64,000 nucleotides of DNA. Source: Flavipsychrobacter sp. (lineage in GTDB: Bacteria; Bacteroidota; Bacteroidia; Chitinophagales; Chitinophagaceae). Where the stretch lies: NCBI GenBank assembly GCA_017849575.1, contig JAFIGV010000005.1, forward strand, positions 57,148 to 121,147. The letters are read 5' to 3'. The first letter of the stretch is position 1. The number at the start of each line of letters is the position of its first letter. Positions 15,869-25,296 of this stretch are shown piece after piece. The position numbers were made by a program, and so were the translations under genes. The notes under the pieces are model-generated. The model saw only the letters and a list, made by a program, of their open reading frames with translations. It had not been told where the DNA came from and did no database searches.

Positions 15869-16027
15869 ATGATGAAGCGTACAGAATACCTCGACCTAGT
15901 ATGCCGGGAAGTAAGATCGGATAGCATTGGGCATCTGCAGGTTCATAAATGGGATATTAACCCTCAAAAAAGGTTTCTGGACTTACTACAGATCACGGGT
16001 TTAATTTCCAGCGAACCGAAAGATTAA
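15869..16027 (+). CDS. Possible 52-aa small protein
   Basis: A short frame (MMKRTEYLDLVCREVRSD ... LLQITGLISSEPKD) lies downstream of the NTF2-like gene and overlaps the 3' end of the opposing TonB receptor gene by 35 bases. Composition is protein-like and it starts with tandem ATG codons, but it has no recognised family and no clear promoter. It could be a fragment or a chance frame. Confidence 0.25.
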   Translation: MMKRTEYLDLVCREVRSDSIGHLQVHKWDINPQKRFLDLLQITGLISSEPKD

Positions 16028-18155
16028 TAACCCTACCATCGATGGGGGCCCACAAGGGTTTAAATGACGGATTGCTGATACTGCCTGTGTACAAGGGTTC
16101 TACCCTGCTCATCCTGTAGTCCAGAAGGTTTTCGCCATTTAATACCAGGGTGATCCGACGACCTATTTGATACCGGGCCATGGCCGCGAGAAAAACATAA
16201 TCGGGCGTTTGTGTACCATCATAACGATACTGCCGTCCGAAGTAGGAAGCTTCAACTCCCGCACTAAGTTGTTTTGAAACAGATTTGACGACAACGAACG
16301 CCAGTCTGTTTTTCGGAGTAAGCGGTATGAAATCGTTGCCTGATCTATATTTATACCGCGCATCGGTGTAGGTGTAGCCCAAGTAAAACTCCCAGGTTTT
16401 TGTCTCCAGTTTTACGTAAGTATCAAAGCCTCTGCTAACTGTAGGCCTTTCCGCATTTTGGAGGAAAATCTTCCCCGCCGCGTTTGCATCGAACAAAATT
16501 GGATTTTCAATCTGCGTGAGAAAGAAGGCCTGATTAATGAATAAAGAAGTATGGGTACCCATATCAGTGCGGAAGTTCAATTCGGCATTGTATCCGTAAG
16601 AAATCTCCGGCTTCACATGGCTATCGGGCGGAAGCATGTCTAAAATGCTGTAATCAAGATTTTGTTGCACCAGCGGGCTGGGGGTCTTATAACCCATCCC
16701 AAACCCCAATCGAGAACCCCAGTGTGCATTGAACTGATGAAATACGGCCACCCTTGGCAAAAGAAATCCTCCATACTGCTTCTGCTGGTCATATCGCAAA
16801 CCAGCTTCAACCGAAGTGTGTTCCTTGATAGTCAGATCTAACTGAGCAAAAACTCCGACCGCAGAATTATCAAAATGCTTTAGCGAAGCTGAATCGGGAC
16901 TTATCGTATGATAATTGTTCCCAACGACATTTACACCAACAATTACATCATGCGCATTGAAGGGGAATAAAGCGGATGCCTCACCGAAATAACTGAGCTG
17001 CCTTCCTTCGTCGTGATTGAGATTTGTCCTGGTTTGCTTACTAAACGAGCTCAGGTTTCCTTTTACCGTCATTCTGGAGTTGTTAAGGAAGCGACGCTCT
17101 GCGAGAAATTCTCCGGTATGGCGTTGGGATATATTACTCTCGTAAAACCGGTGAATGCTATCAGGCTGCTGTTCAAGTACGCTCATATCTCCACCTTTGC
17201 GATTGTCGAATGCGCCGTTATAGCCGACATATATCGTGGTTTTCGGACCGGGGTAATAGAAAATCCTGGGATGAATGACGAAGGAACTTGTACGGGGAAG
17301 ATCACTCAAGCCGTCCGTATTCACGTCTACCGCCTGCTGATGGGTATATCCGGCAAAAAGGTTATAGCCGAACTTACCATAACGTTTCGCTGCATAAACA
17401 TTAGCATTTACCTCCTTCAGAGTGGTATAGTTTGCTAATATGTCAAGTTCTTGCTTAGCCAGGGGGCGTTTGGATATAAGGTTTATCAGGCCACTAATAG
17501 CGCCTGCTCCGTAAAGTGTACTGGCCGAGCCTTTTATCAACTCAATTTGCTTCAGATCGAGTGGCGGCACCGTAAGGATGCCAAAACCTCCTGCAAATCC
17601 ATCATATAGCGGCATTCCATCGCGGAGAATTTGTGTATATCTTCCACCAAGGCCCTGTATGCGTACGTTGCTGTTTCCGGAAATGGCAGATGATTGCTGA
17701 ATCTGAATTCCGCTTACATCTCCAAGAATGCTGGCAATGTTTGCGGGCCTGACACCCGCTTCCTCATTCATTTCTTCAAGTCCAAGAACTTCTACTTTTG
17801 TGGGATTATTTTCAATTCGTCTGTTGTTTCTTGTGGAAGCCACCACTACCACCTCCTCCAATGATGCATCTTCATTCAAGTTTATAGCCAGTTTCTTTAA
17901 ACCCGACAACTCAATTACTGTATCCTTAGCAGCATACCCGGTAAGATTAAAGGAAAACTCGTGCTTTCCGGCGGTTGGCCTGGCAACATAAGTCCCCGAG
18001 CTGTCTGTGGTACCTGCATATTTTCTATCCACGGCTATGACTACAAATTCAAGAGGCTTACCAGACTTCGCATCCGTCACTATAATAGGAACGATATCCT
18101 GAGCACGACAAAAAAATGAAGCACATACCAGAGACACTAAGCATAGAATCCGCAT
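15993..18155 (-). CDS. TonB-dependent outer membrane receptor
   Basis: A 720-aa protein with a signal peptide (MRILCLVSLVCASFFCRAQ). A carboxypeptidase-like regulatory domain follows (about 22-100, DAKSGKPLEFVVIAVDRKYAGTTDSSG). The plug domain is at about 110-230 (GDVSGIQIQQSSAISGNSNVR, then GLGGRYTQILRDG, and IELIKGSASTLYGAGAISGLIN). The C-terminal barrel ends in VINLSVRWKLNP. No SusD partner is adjacent, so uptake of a siderophore, metal or vitamin is more likely than glycan. It follows the PepSY-like gene by 19 bases, in the same direction as a two-component system, so these four genes probably act together. Confidence 0.93.
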   Translation of the reverse strand: MRILCLVSLVCASFFCRAQDIVPIIVTDAKSGKPLEFVVIAVDRKYAGTTDSSGTYVARPTAGKHEFSFNLTGYAAKDTVIELSGLKKLAINLNEDASLEEVVVVASTRNNRRIENNPTKVEVLGLEEMNEEAGVRPANIASILGDVSGIQIQQSSAISGNSNVRIQGLGGRYTQILRDGMPLYDGFAGGFGILTVPPLDLKQIELIKGSASTLYGAGAISGLINLISKRPLAKQELDILANYTTLKEVNANVYAAKRYGKFGYNLFAGYTHQQAVDVNTDGLSDLPRTSSFVIHPRIFYYPGPKTTIYVGYNGAFDNRKGGDMSVLEQQPDSIHRFYESNISQRHTGEFLAERRFLNNSRMTVKGNLSSFSKQTRTNLNHDEGRQLSYFGEASALFPFNAHDVIVGVNVVGNNYHTISPDSASLKHFDNSAVGVFAQLDLTIKEHTSVEAGLRYDQQKQYGGFLLPRVAVFHQFNAHWGSRLGFGMGYKTPSPLVQQNLDYSILDMLPPDSHVKPEISYGYNAELNFRTDMGTHTSLFINQAFFLTQIENPILFDANAAGKIFLQNAERPTVSRGFDTYVKLETKTWEFYLGYTYTDARYKYRSGNDFIPLTPKNRLAFVVVKSVSKQLSAGVEASYFGRQYRYDGTQTPDYVFLAAMARYQIGRRITLVLNGENLLDYRMSRVEPLYTGSISNPSFKPLWAPIDGRVINLSVRWKLNP

Positions 18156-18174
18156 GAAAATGTACTTTACGTTA

Positions 18175-18597
18175 TTAATTAGCTTCTTTTTCTTTTGATA
18201 AAAAATCGCCCTGGCTGTTGAAGATCAAGTCGGTACCCGCCACTTCTACTTCGAAAAACTGACGCCCATCAGCCTTTACTATCCTCGTCACTTCGCTGAT
18301 CGTTCCGGTGGCAAGCGCGTATTCCCTCGCAGCCTGAGGCAGCACACTTGTTTCCACAACTTCTTCGGTCTCCAGCAACTCGCCGCCTGCGGTATAGTTT
18401 TTAGAACATTTTCTGCCCTTCAAACGAAAATGTGCTTCATAACTTCCATTTTCATTTTCCCAGTGTACCTGTGTGGGAGTGTGTGTCGATTTCCAAAACT
18501 CTTTTCTCACGGGGAGCGGAACCTTATTTTCCGGCAACTGTTGCCCAGGCGAGGGAAAGGACAGAAAAATAAACGGAAGGATCAAAACCTTTTTCAT
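18175..18597 (-). CDS. PepSY-like secreted protein
   Basis: A 140-aa protein from the ATG at 18597, where a signal peptide starts (MKKVLILPFIFLSFPSPGQ). The body matches the PepSY-like (beta-lactamase-inhibitor-like) pattern: WENENGSYEAHF, YTAGGELLETEEVV, then a second half EVTRIVKADGRQFFEVEVAG ending in an FNSQGDFL strand. Such proteins sit in the periplasm and often accompany two-component systems and metal-linked transport. It lies between the histidine kinase gene (96 bases upstream) and the TonB receptor gene (19 bases downstream). Confidence 0.8.
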   Translation of the reverse strand: MKKVLILPFIFLSFPSPGQQLPENKVPLPVRKEFWKSTHTPTQVHWENENGSYEAHFRLKGRKCSKNYTAGGELLETEEVVETSVLPQAAREYALATGTISEVTRIVKADGRQFFEVEVAGTDLIFNSQGDFLSKEKEAN

Positions 18598-18693
18598 AAA
18601 AGTCGATTTGTAAGCAAAATTCAAAAGGGCTTTGGAAGATAAGTTGAAGACATTCTGAAGATCTATTGAATTTTTTATCGGGTTCAGATGCAA

Positions 18694-19974
18694 CTATAAA
18701 TCTGTTTCGGCGAAAGACACAATGAATGAATGTCTAAAATTGCGATAGCTGTACCTTATTCCCCATCTACACTTTTTGCATATTGCCGCAACAATCGCCA
18801 GGCCCAATCCATTTCCCTTCGTTTGGGTATTAAAGGTGGTGAAACGGTGAAAAAGGCCTTCCGCCGGAAGCTCCGGAGCGATTGCGGTGTTAGACACTTC
18901 GAGCACTTTCCCCTTTAGTGTGATTTCGATTGATCCATTGCTATAATTGTGTCTGATTGCATTGGAAAACAGGTTATTTAACAACAACTCAAAAATGTCC
19001 GGATTCGCAGAGATCATCGTGTCGTCAGCCAAAAAGAATGCTACCTTAATCCTTTCATTTTCTGCCTGGTCGGAAAAGTTGGACCAAGTGCTTTGTAAAC
19101 ACTCATTAAGGTTAAGCTGCTGTATATCGTGGTAATTAGTCGCATCAATTTTTGCGAGAGTTAACAAGTTTTTATTCAATCTGGACAATCGTGCAGCCGC
19201 TACATACAAGCTCTGGATAGTAGCCGCCTGCTCATTTGTAAACGGAGGCTTCTGAAGCAATACATCTAACCGCGATTGGAATACGGCTATTGGCGTCTGC
19301 AATTCATGTGCAGCGTTCTCCACAAATTCCTTCTCGTTGAAATACGACCGGCTGTTTTTAGCGATCAATGAATTTATAGCCTGGTTAAGCTGATTAAATT
19401 CGATGATCGGAAGATCGGGTAACTTGTGAAGATCTGGTTGTTCGATATCAAAGTGTCCGATATAGGCTAAAGTATCGTAAAATGGCTTCCATAAAATTTT
19501 CGAAATTCGTCGGTTTATAAGGTACAACCCTGCCAGCAGACACACCAGCAAACCCATGTATATCCCTACGATTCCACGTATGGCATCTTCCCGTTCCAAC
19601 AAGGAAAGTCGTTGCCTTAAAACATACTGCTCCCCATCGATACGTATGGGTGTGTACAAAATGCGATAAGGTTCAGTTTCCATTTCTGCTGAATCAATCA
19701 TGAAGGTGTCACAAAAAAACGGTCGATAGAATGGACGCTCAGGCAGACTAATCCTCTGGTCTGAGTTTGTGCGGTTCCATTCCGCTATGTTGCTTGACTG
19801 GAGATGTGGCAAGGTGTTGCTCACGAAATACTGGCTTCGATGGGTCAGCGTTTCGTCGGTCTGATGCCTGTAGATATATTGCATCAACCCGTAAAAAAAT
19901 GGAGCACTAATCAAAAGCAGCACTGAAGAAAATACCGCCTGGTAAAACATTGTTCGGCTAATTAGTCTTTTCAT
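18694..19974 (-). CDS. Sensor histidine kinase
   Basis: A 426-aa inner membrane kinase. The start at 19974 is chosen because its ATG overlaps the TGA of the response regulator gene (ATGA). A transmembrane segment is at about residues 8-30, a periplasmic sensor domain at about 30-135, and a second membrane segment at about 137-155. The HisKA phosphoacceptor helix is ENAAHELQTPIA with His223. The HATPase part contains LLNNLFSNAIRHN (N box) and GNGLGLAIVAAICKK (G2 box). The signal is unknown. It pairs with the adjacent OmpR-type regulator; the PepSY-like and TonB genes downstream are likely targets. Confidence 0.92.
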   Translation of the reverse strand: MKRLISRTMFYQAVFSSVLLLISAPFFYGLMQYIYRHQTDETLTHRSQYFVSNTLPHLQSSNIAEWNRTNSDQRISLPERPFYRPFFCDTFMIDSAEMETEPYRILYTPIRIDGEQYVLRQRLSLLEREDAIRGIVGIYMGLLVCLLAGLYLINRRISKILWKPFYDTLAYIGHFDIEQPDLHKLPDLPIIEFNQLNQAINSLIAKNSRSYFNEKEFVENAAHELQTPIAVFQSRLDVLLQKPPFTNEQAATIQSLYVAAARLSRLNKNLLTLAKIDATNYHDIQQLNLNECLQSTWSNFSDQAENERIKVAFFLADDTMISANPDIFELLLNNLFSNAIRHNYSNGSIEITLKGKVLEVSNTAIAPELPAEGLFHRFTTFNTQTKGNGLGLAIVAAICKKCRWGIRYSYRNFRHSFIVSFAETDL

Positions 19975-20645
19975 GTCTCCCATTTATAACCCATTCCATA
20001 AACCGTTTTTATATGATCGGCACATCCTGCCTCAGACAATTTTCTTTTCAGATTCTTAATGTGAGCATATACATAATCATGATTACTGAACATATCGGCA
20101 GTATCACCGGAGAGGTGCTCTGCAAGTGCACTTTTGGACGAAACCCAATTTCTATTGCTTACTAAAAAAAGTAAAAGATCAAATTCCTTCTTTGTTAGCA
20201 CTACGTGGCGATCATGGACGTGTACGGTCTTCGCCAAGAGGTCTATCTCAACTTCTGCTTCTTTAATTACATTGACGCTTTCAAACTTCTTTCTGCGAAT
20301 AACAGAATAAACGCGTGCACTCAATTCAGAAAGATGGAAAGGCTTGGTTAAATAATCGTCCGCACCCGTTTTCAATCCGCTCACCTTATCCTCAAGCGCA
20401 TTCCGGGCAGAAATAATAATTACACCTGCGGGTTTTTGAAGACTTCTTATTTCTTCAAGCAATGTAATGCCACTGCCTCCGGGCAACATGACATCAAGTA
20501 AAATACAATCATACTCATATTGCATTATTTTTTCGAGACCTTCAGCATAAGTGACTGCAATTTCGCAGATATACCCTTCGCCTGAAAAACAGTCACTGAT
20601 GCTTTGAGCCAACATGCTCTCATCTTCGACAATGAGTAGTTTCAT
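19971..20645 (-). CDS. OmpR-family response regulator
   Basis: A 224-aa protein from the ATG at 20645; the longer upstream frame lacks family sequence. The receiver domain spans about 1-115, with acidic pocket VEDE, phosphoacceptor Asp51 in LLDVMLPGGSG, and the switch Lys in TKPF. The DNA-binding winged helix spans about 130-224 (VVLTKKEFDLLLFLVSNRN ... HIKNLKRKLSEAG ... TVYGMGYKWE). It overlaps the kinase gene by four bases, so the two are translationally coupled. It probably controls the PepSY-like/TonB receptor genes that follow. Confidence 0.94.
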   Translation of the reverse strand: MKLLIVEDESMLAQSISDCFSGEGYICEIAVTYAEGLEKIMQYEYDCILLDVMLPGGSGITLLEEIRSLQKPAGVIIISARNALEDKVSGLKTGADDYLTKPFHLSELSARVYSVIRRKKFESVNVIKEAEVEIDLLAKTVHVHDRHVVLTKKEFDLLLFLVSNRNWVSSKSALAEHLSGDTADMFSNHDYVYAHIKNLKRKLSEAGCADHIKTVYGMGYKWET

Positions 20646-20939
20646 AAAGGTCTTTAAAGAAGCAAAGTAGCTAACCAAATTTGAATACTTTTTGAATTGA
20701 GGGGCCGTAGTGCAGCGTCCAGCTCTGCAGATGCAGCGCTTAAACATACGCGATCGTATAAACTGCAACTTCTGCCCCTGTCAAAACCCGAAACATCTCT
20801 CAAAAGACAGCAAAACTGGATATCCACCTACACCTCAGTACAACCGGCCGGCGAACCCATGCATTAATACCAAAATCCGCAGCAGGCCTGCAAACTACAA
20901 TTTGTTGATTATCTTCAATGCGCATTCAAAATCACAGTT
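20646..20939. other. Intergenic region between response regulator and acyltransferase
   Basis: These 294 bases separate two divergent genes. A TACTTTG element on the minus strand lies about 25 bases before the response regulator start. No other structure or gene was seen. Confidence 0.3.
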
Positions 20940-21827
20940 GTGCAGGCTATTCTTTACTATGCAACATTACCGCTGCTTTACCTTGTTTCCGTGTTGCCGT
21001 TCCCGGTGTTGTACGGCTTGTCCAACCTATTGTACTTTTTGCTTTACAGCATAATTGGCTACCGCAAAGATGTGGTATGGGCCAATCTGAAAAATTCATT
21101 TCCGGAAAAGACAGATGCGGAAATCAAAATAATTAGCCGGCAGTACTACCGGTATCTTTGCGATCTTTTTCTTGAAACGTTCAAAACATTAACCATCAGT
21201 CGTGGCAGCATGTTGCGCCGGTGCAGCATGAGCGCCCGCGCCCAAAAACTGTTCGACGAACTCGACGAAAAAAAGCAAAGCGTTATTCTGGTAATGGGCC
21301 ATCATGGCAACTGGGAATGGGGCGGCAACACCTTTAGCCTTTGTTGCAAGCAGCAGCTTTATGTGATCTACCATCCGCTGAAAAACCGATATTTCAATAA
21401 GCTGATCGTAAATATGCGGACGCGTTTCGGTACCCGGCTCATACCCATGAACGATACCTTCCGGGAGATGGTCAAAAACAGAAAAGAGACCAGCGCCACG
21501 GCCTTTATTGCCGATCAGACACCATCGCCGCAAAACGCGTACTGGACGACCTTTTTACATCAGGACACACCGGTATTCTGGGGCACCGAACGCATATCGT
21601 CGAAGCTGGACTACCCCATCGTGTATGTACACATCAGCCGGAAAAAAAGAGGCTACTACGAACTCGACGCCACACTCTTGATCGAACATCCCAGGCCATT
21701 AGCGGAAGGTGCGGTAACGGAGACTTTTACCCGCAAACTGGAAGCCATGATACAGCATGAACCGGCCACCTGGCTGTGGTCGCACAAACGCTGGAAACAC
21801 AAAAGACCCGCGGAGACCAATGACTGA
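20940..21827 (+). CDS. Lipid A biosynthesis lauroyl/myristoyl acyltransferase family (LpxL/HtrB-like)
   Basis: A 295-aa inner membrane-associated protein starting at GTG. An N-terminal hydrophobic anchor (about residues 1-35) is followed by the LpxL-family body: WANLKNSFPEKTDAEI, then VILVMGHHGNWEWGG, where the catalytic HX(4)D/E-type motif is HHGNWE, and IADQTPSPQNAYWTTFL. The C-terminal WLWSHKRWKHKR is the family ending. It adds secondary acyl chains to lipid A on the cytoplasmic face. No ATG in the same frame gives a better N-terminus, so the GTG start is likely. Confidence 0.9.
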   Translation: MQAILYYATLPLLYLVSVLPFPVLYGLSNLLYFLLYSIIGYRKDVVWANLKNSFPEKTDAEIKIISRQYYRYLCDLFLETFKTLTISRGSMLRRCSMSARAQKLFDELDEKKQSVILVMGHHGNWEWGGNTFSLCCKQQLYVIYHPLKNRYFNKLIVNMRTRFGTRLIPMNDTFREMVKNRKETSATAFIADQTPSPQNAYWTTFLHQDTPVFWGTERISSKLDYPIVYVHISRKKRGYYELDATLLIEHPRPLAEGAVTETFTRKLEAMIQHEPATWLWSHKRWKHKRPAETND

Positions 21828-21921
21828 TGCTACACATTGCACTAATAAATATTTTCTAAATTATATCTATTGCGTGTTGTTTTAGTGTGGTTGTCATATC
21901 TTGCAGGTCTCTGATATTTAC

Positions 21922-22948
21922 ATGCGGGAAGGAAAAGAATTAATACTGGCGACGAAGGATTTTGCCAAAGAGATCAGGTGGAAAAGCTGGTACCATACCC
22001 TTACGGGATTTTTACTGTTAATCGCAGCAATCGCAGGCACTTATCTGGCTCCGGGCTTCTGGGCAAAACTGCTCTGCAGCCTTGCCACGGCGGCAATGCT
22101 CTCGCGGTTTTTCATCATCTTCCACGATTTTCAGCACCATACTATTCTCTACAAATCCAAAATTGCTAATGCCATTTTTACGCTTTTCGGCATCTATATG
22201 ATTACTCCGCCAAGTATATGGAAGCGTTCGCACGATCATCATCACAATCATAATGCAAAGCTTTTTAGCGCCAGCATCGGTTCTTACCCCATCATGACGA
22301 CGCAGAAATTTGCCGAGGCTTCTACGGTTCGCCTACCTTGCTGTACGGCATCCGCTCAATATGTTCTTTTCCTATTTTACTTTGTTCCTCTACGGCATGT
22401 GTCTGCAGTCTTTTCTCAGCAGCCCCAAAAGGCATTGGGACTCGCTAATGGTGATCTTGCTGCACATAAGTATCTCCGTTTTTCTGGTAGTAGAATTTGG
22501 GTGGACCACATGGTTTCTCAGCTTCTTTTTTCCCTTCTTTCTATCGCATATGCTGGGTGCTTATCTGTTTTACGCACAGCACAATTTTCCGGGCGTAGTT
22601 TTCAGAAGCAATAAGGACTGGAACTATTCTAAGGCAGCACTCGAATCGAGTAGCTACATGGTGATGAACCCGGTGATGCAGTGGATTACCGCAAACATTG
22701 GCTACCACCATATCCATCATCTCAACGCGCGCATACCTTTTTACCGCCTTCCTGAAGCTATGAAACATATCCCCGAACTTCAGCGGGCCACCACTACCCG
22801 ACTTACACCTTCGGATGTGGTAGCTTGTCTAAAATTAAAAGTCTGGGATCCCGAGCAGAACCGCATGCTCAGCTTTGCAGAGATGGAAGCCCTGCCGCAG
22901 CCCTCTGCCTCCATGAAAAAGGAACTCACCGCCGAGCATCAATCCTGA
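21922..22948 (+). pseudogene. Fatty acid desaturase, split by a frameshift
   Basis: Two overlapping frames together make one membrane fatty acid desaturase. The first (ATG 21922) contains histidine box 1 (HDFQHH) and box 2 (HDHHHNH) and keeps family sequence up to QKFAEAS near 22320. The second frame resumes at RFAYLAVRHPLN and contains membrane segments and box 3 (HHIHH, near 22695), ending at 22948. The shift is +1 relative to the first frame. Related desaturases have a few more residues between these blocks, so a small deletion not divisible by three is likely. Whether it is a real mutation or an assembly error cannot be told from the sequence. Without the shift the enzyme would introduce a double bond into acyl chains in the inner membrane. 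Confidence 0.85.
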
Positions 22949-23018
22949 AAAGCGGCCATAAAAAACTACTTTCTTCCTAACTTGGCGTTTATTCGTCACA
23001 CACAAATCAATTGTTACC

Positions 23019-23504
23019 ATGTTGGAACAAATAATGGAAATGGTGCGTCAGCATGCACAGGGAAGCGTAGTGGAAAACGACGCGATCCCCAATGAACACA
23101 ACGAAGCCGTGATGCATGAAGCATCGGGAAGTATCCTCTCCGGCATTCAGCAAATGGCGCAGCAAGGTGGGTTTGACCAAATTCTATCAGGTTTGAAAAA
23201 CGGAACTGCAGACAAGCAAATGGAAAGCAATTTTGCGCAAAACATTGCTTCAAAATTTGGTATCGGAAACCAGCAGGCTGCTCAGGTGGCGGGGGCTTTG
23301 ATACCAACGGTGCTTCAGCAGCTTACGTCAAAGCTGCAAAACGGCAATTTCAATCTCCAGGATGTATTGGCTCAGTTTGGTAGCGGCGCATCGGGCGGCG
23401 GAATCATGAACAACATCAGTAACCTCGGTAAGCAATTCGGTCTTGATAAGGATGGCGACGGTGATGTTGACCTGGGCGATGTAATGAAGATGTTTGGCAA
23501 ATAA
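23019..23504 (+). CDS. DUF937-like protein with EF-hand-type C-terminus
   Basis: A 161-aa protein without a signal peptide. The body is helical and Gln/Gly-rich (HEASGSILSGIQQMAQQGG, NFAQNIASKFGIGNQQAAQ), as in Bacteroidota DUF937 proteins. The C-terminus, DKDGDGDVDLGDVMKMFGK, is a calcium-binding EF-hand/dockerin-like loop seen in the same group. The role is unknown. It stands alone, with opposing genes downstream. Confidence 0.78.
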   Translation: MLEQIMEMVRQHAQGSVVENDAIPNEHNEAVMHEASGSILSGIQQMAQQGGFDQILSGLKNGTADKQMESNFAQNIASKFGIGNQQAAQVAGALIPTVLQQLTSKLQNGNFNLQDVLAQFGSGASGGGIMNNISNLGKQFGLDKDGDGDVDLGDVMKMFGK

Positions 23505-23595
23505 AAAAACGCGCGAAACGGAGTACGCTGCGCGGTCTGAGATTTAGATTGGTCACTCATGCAGTCTGTGTAAATGGTCATTTCTTACTCGGATA

Positions 23596-24213
23596 TCAGT
23601 GCGCAGAATGCAGGGTGGTATCCTCAACAATATCACCGTTATAAGCATTTACCCTAACGATGCGTACAGCCGAACTATCCTGACTCAATTGGTGCAGGAT
23701 ATACATATGGGCTTGCAGAGACGGGTAGTAAGACAGACTCAATTCCGGCAGGGTAACGAAAACACCCAGTTTTTTCAGGCGCTCCACGATGTCGGCCCGC
23801 GGCAACAATGGACAAGGCTCGTTGTTCCGAATAAAGGAAGGAAGCGGCGTGGAATAGCGGGAAGCAATGAGGGCAAGATTGCTGTCGAGCGTGAGGTCTA
23901 TAAAAGTCTGAAAATTTCTGATGTCGTTGCAAACGGTAGCCCTGAGCACCAGTTCATAGCGCACCCGCATCTGCAAAAAGTTTGCTGGTATCGCTTTTTC
24001 GCTGGTCACCAGGTGCCATTCAGAATCTGGCTGGCGGCTCTGATAATAAGGCATACTTACTCTCCTTACAGCAGGCAGCAGGTGATGGGGCAACACCGTC
24101 GCGAGTGCTTTGTCCACCTTTTCTAAAACCTCCTTTTGCGCATAGGTTTGTGCACGCGATGACAAGGAGCAAACAAATGCGAAGAAGACCAGCAAGGGAC
24201 GGAAACAATGCAT
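23596..24213 (-). CDS. Secreted protein of unknown function
   Basis: A 205-aa protein from the ATG at 24213, which gives a signal peptide (MHCFRPLLVFFAFVCSLSSRAQ); a start 13 codons earlier is possible. The mature part has two cysteines, ATVCNDIRN and NEPCPLLPR, that could form a disulfide, and a C-terminal strand region (YNGDIVEDTTLHSAH). No domain was recognised. Confidence 0.65.
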   Translation of the reverse strand: MHCFRPLLVFFAFVCSLSSRAQTYAQKEVLEKVDKALATVLPHHLLPAVRRVSMPYYQSRQPDSEWHLVTSEKAIPANFLQMRVRYELVLRATVCNDIRNFQTFIDLTLDSNLALIASRYSTPLPSFIRNNEPCPLLPRADIVERLKKLGVFVTLPELSLSYYPSLQAHMYILHQLSQDSSAVRIVRVNAYNGDIVEDTTLHSAH

Positions 24214-24317
24214 GGATTTGAAGATACACAGAAAGCTAAAGTAAGCGGGCAAATTACTTAAAGAGCCAATTTAAGCGGGAGTCGCTGCGAATATTCGCCA
24301 CGGGTACAGGTAAAAAT

Positions 24318-24347
24318 AATTGAAGCTGTCCGGTGAAGACAGCTTCA
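24318..24347 (-). terminator. Terminator of the outer membrane barrel gene
   Basis: A 10-bp perfect stem (TGAAGCTGTC/GACAGCTTCA) with a 7-nt loop is followed on the minus strand by AATTATTTTTA. Confidence 0.8.
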
Positions 24348-24374
24348 GTTATTTGTGAAGAGATGATACTTCTT

Positions 24375-25067
24375 TTAACGGCCACTTTTGCCACCGAAGA
24401 GGAAGCCCACAGAAATACCGATGACGCGGTTTTTCATAGCGTTGTCGCCATCGCCTTCAGGCAGGGTGTTAGCAAGACCGAGACCATATTGAGCCTTAAC
24501 GAAAAGCCCCATAGGCAATTGATAGCCCACACCAGCGTTAATTCCAAAATCTAAGGGCCTAACAGCGTCTTCAAGCGCATCGTTTCCTACTTTAATGCTT
24601 TCATCGGAAGACGAGGAAGGGAAAGATGTTCCGGGGTAGCTCACATCCGCCTTGATCTTTCCACCCAGGCAAAGGCCAATGTAAGGTCCGGCATGGATAA
24701 AGAGGCGACCACCACCTGGCTGTCCAAAAAAGTAAGCCACGTTTACGGGAATCTCCAGGTAATTGAGAGAGACGTTGGCCTCTGTCTTTACTTTCGTAGA
24801 GCCGAAGCCAGACTCTTGGCTCGATTTAAAACCTTTGATGGAAAAAAGGACACCAGGCATCAGCGAAAAATGATCGGTAAAGGCGATATTGGCGACGCCG
24901 CCAATGTGAAATCCGGCTTTCATTGTCGTGGAAATGGATTCACCACCGGACTTTGCCGAGATGTTTGCCAGATTTAGACCCAGCATGGGACCAACGGAGA
25001 TTTGTGCCTGAGCCTGCGTGGCTAACATAGTTGCTGCAGCAACGATAGAGAAAACGAACTTCTTCAT
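24375..25067 (-). CDS. Outer membrane beta-barrel protein (PorT-like family)
   Basis: A 230-aa protein with a signal peptide (MKKFVFSIVAAATMLATQAQA). The mature part has alternating barrel strands: GPMLGLNLANISAKSG, a FSIKGFKSS strand, YLEIPVNVAYFFG, then RLFIHAGPYIGLCLGGKIKA and a final strand GISVGFLFGGKSGR. The pattern IEIPVnvaYFFG with GPYIG is typical of the PorT/OMP_b-brl_2 family in Bacteroidota. The role is not known. A single-gene transcript with its own terminator. Confidence 0.86.
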   Translation of the reverse strand: MKKFVFSIVAAATMLATQAQAQISVGPMLGLNLANISAKSGGESISTTMKAGFHIGGVANIAFTDHFSLMPGVLFSIKGFKSSQESGFGSTKVKTEANVSLNYLEIPVNVAYFFGQPGGGRLFIHAGPYIGLCLGGKIKADVSYPGTSFPSSSSDESIKVGNDALEDAVRPLDFGINAGVGYQLPMGLFVKAQYGLGLANTLPEGDGDNAMKNRVIGISVGFLFGGKSGR

Positions 25068-25247
25068 AAGGTTATTAATTTTGGTTTAAGGTGCAAGATA
25101 ATACTCATTTGAATTCACGGGTAGCACTTAAAGACGACTTTTTTAGCTACTACCAACCGCTGCAATTCTTCAAAAAAAACTGACAATCATACCGATAAAC
25201 ATTTTTTCCTGTTGTCGACGCAATAACTATCAGTTCTTCCAAAAAAA

Positions 25248-25273
25248 TAACGACCCAAAAAAACGGGCCGTTA
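25248..25273 (-). terminator. Terminator of pnp
   Basis: A 9-bp stem (TAACGGCCC/GGGTCGTTA on the minus strand, one wobble) is followed by seven T. Confidence 0.85.
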
Positions 25274-25296
25274 CTTTTATTAAACATTTCTAAGAA

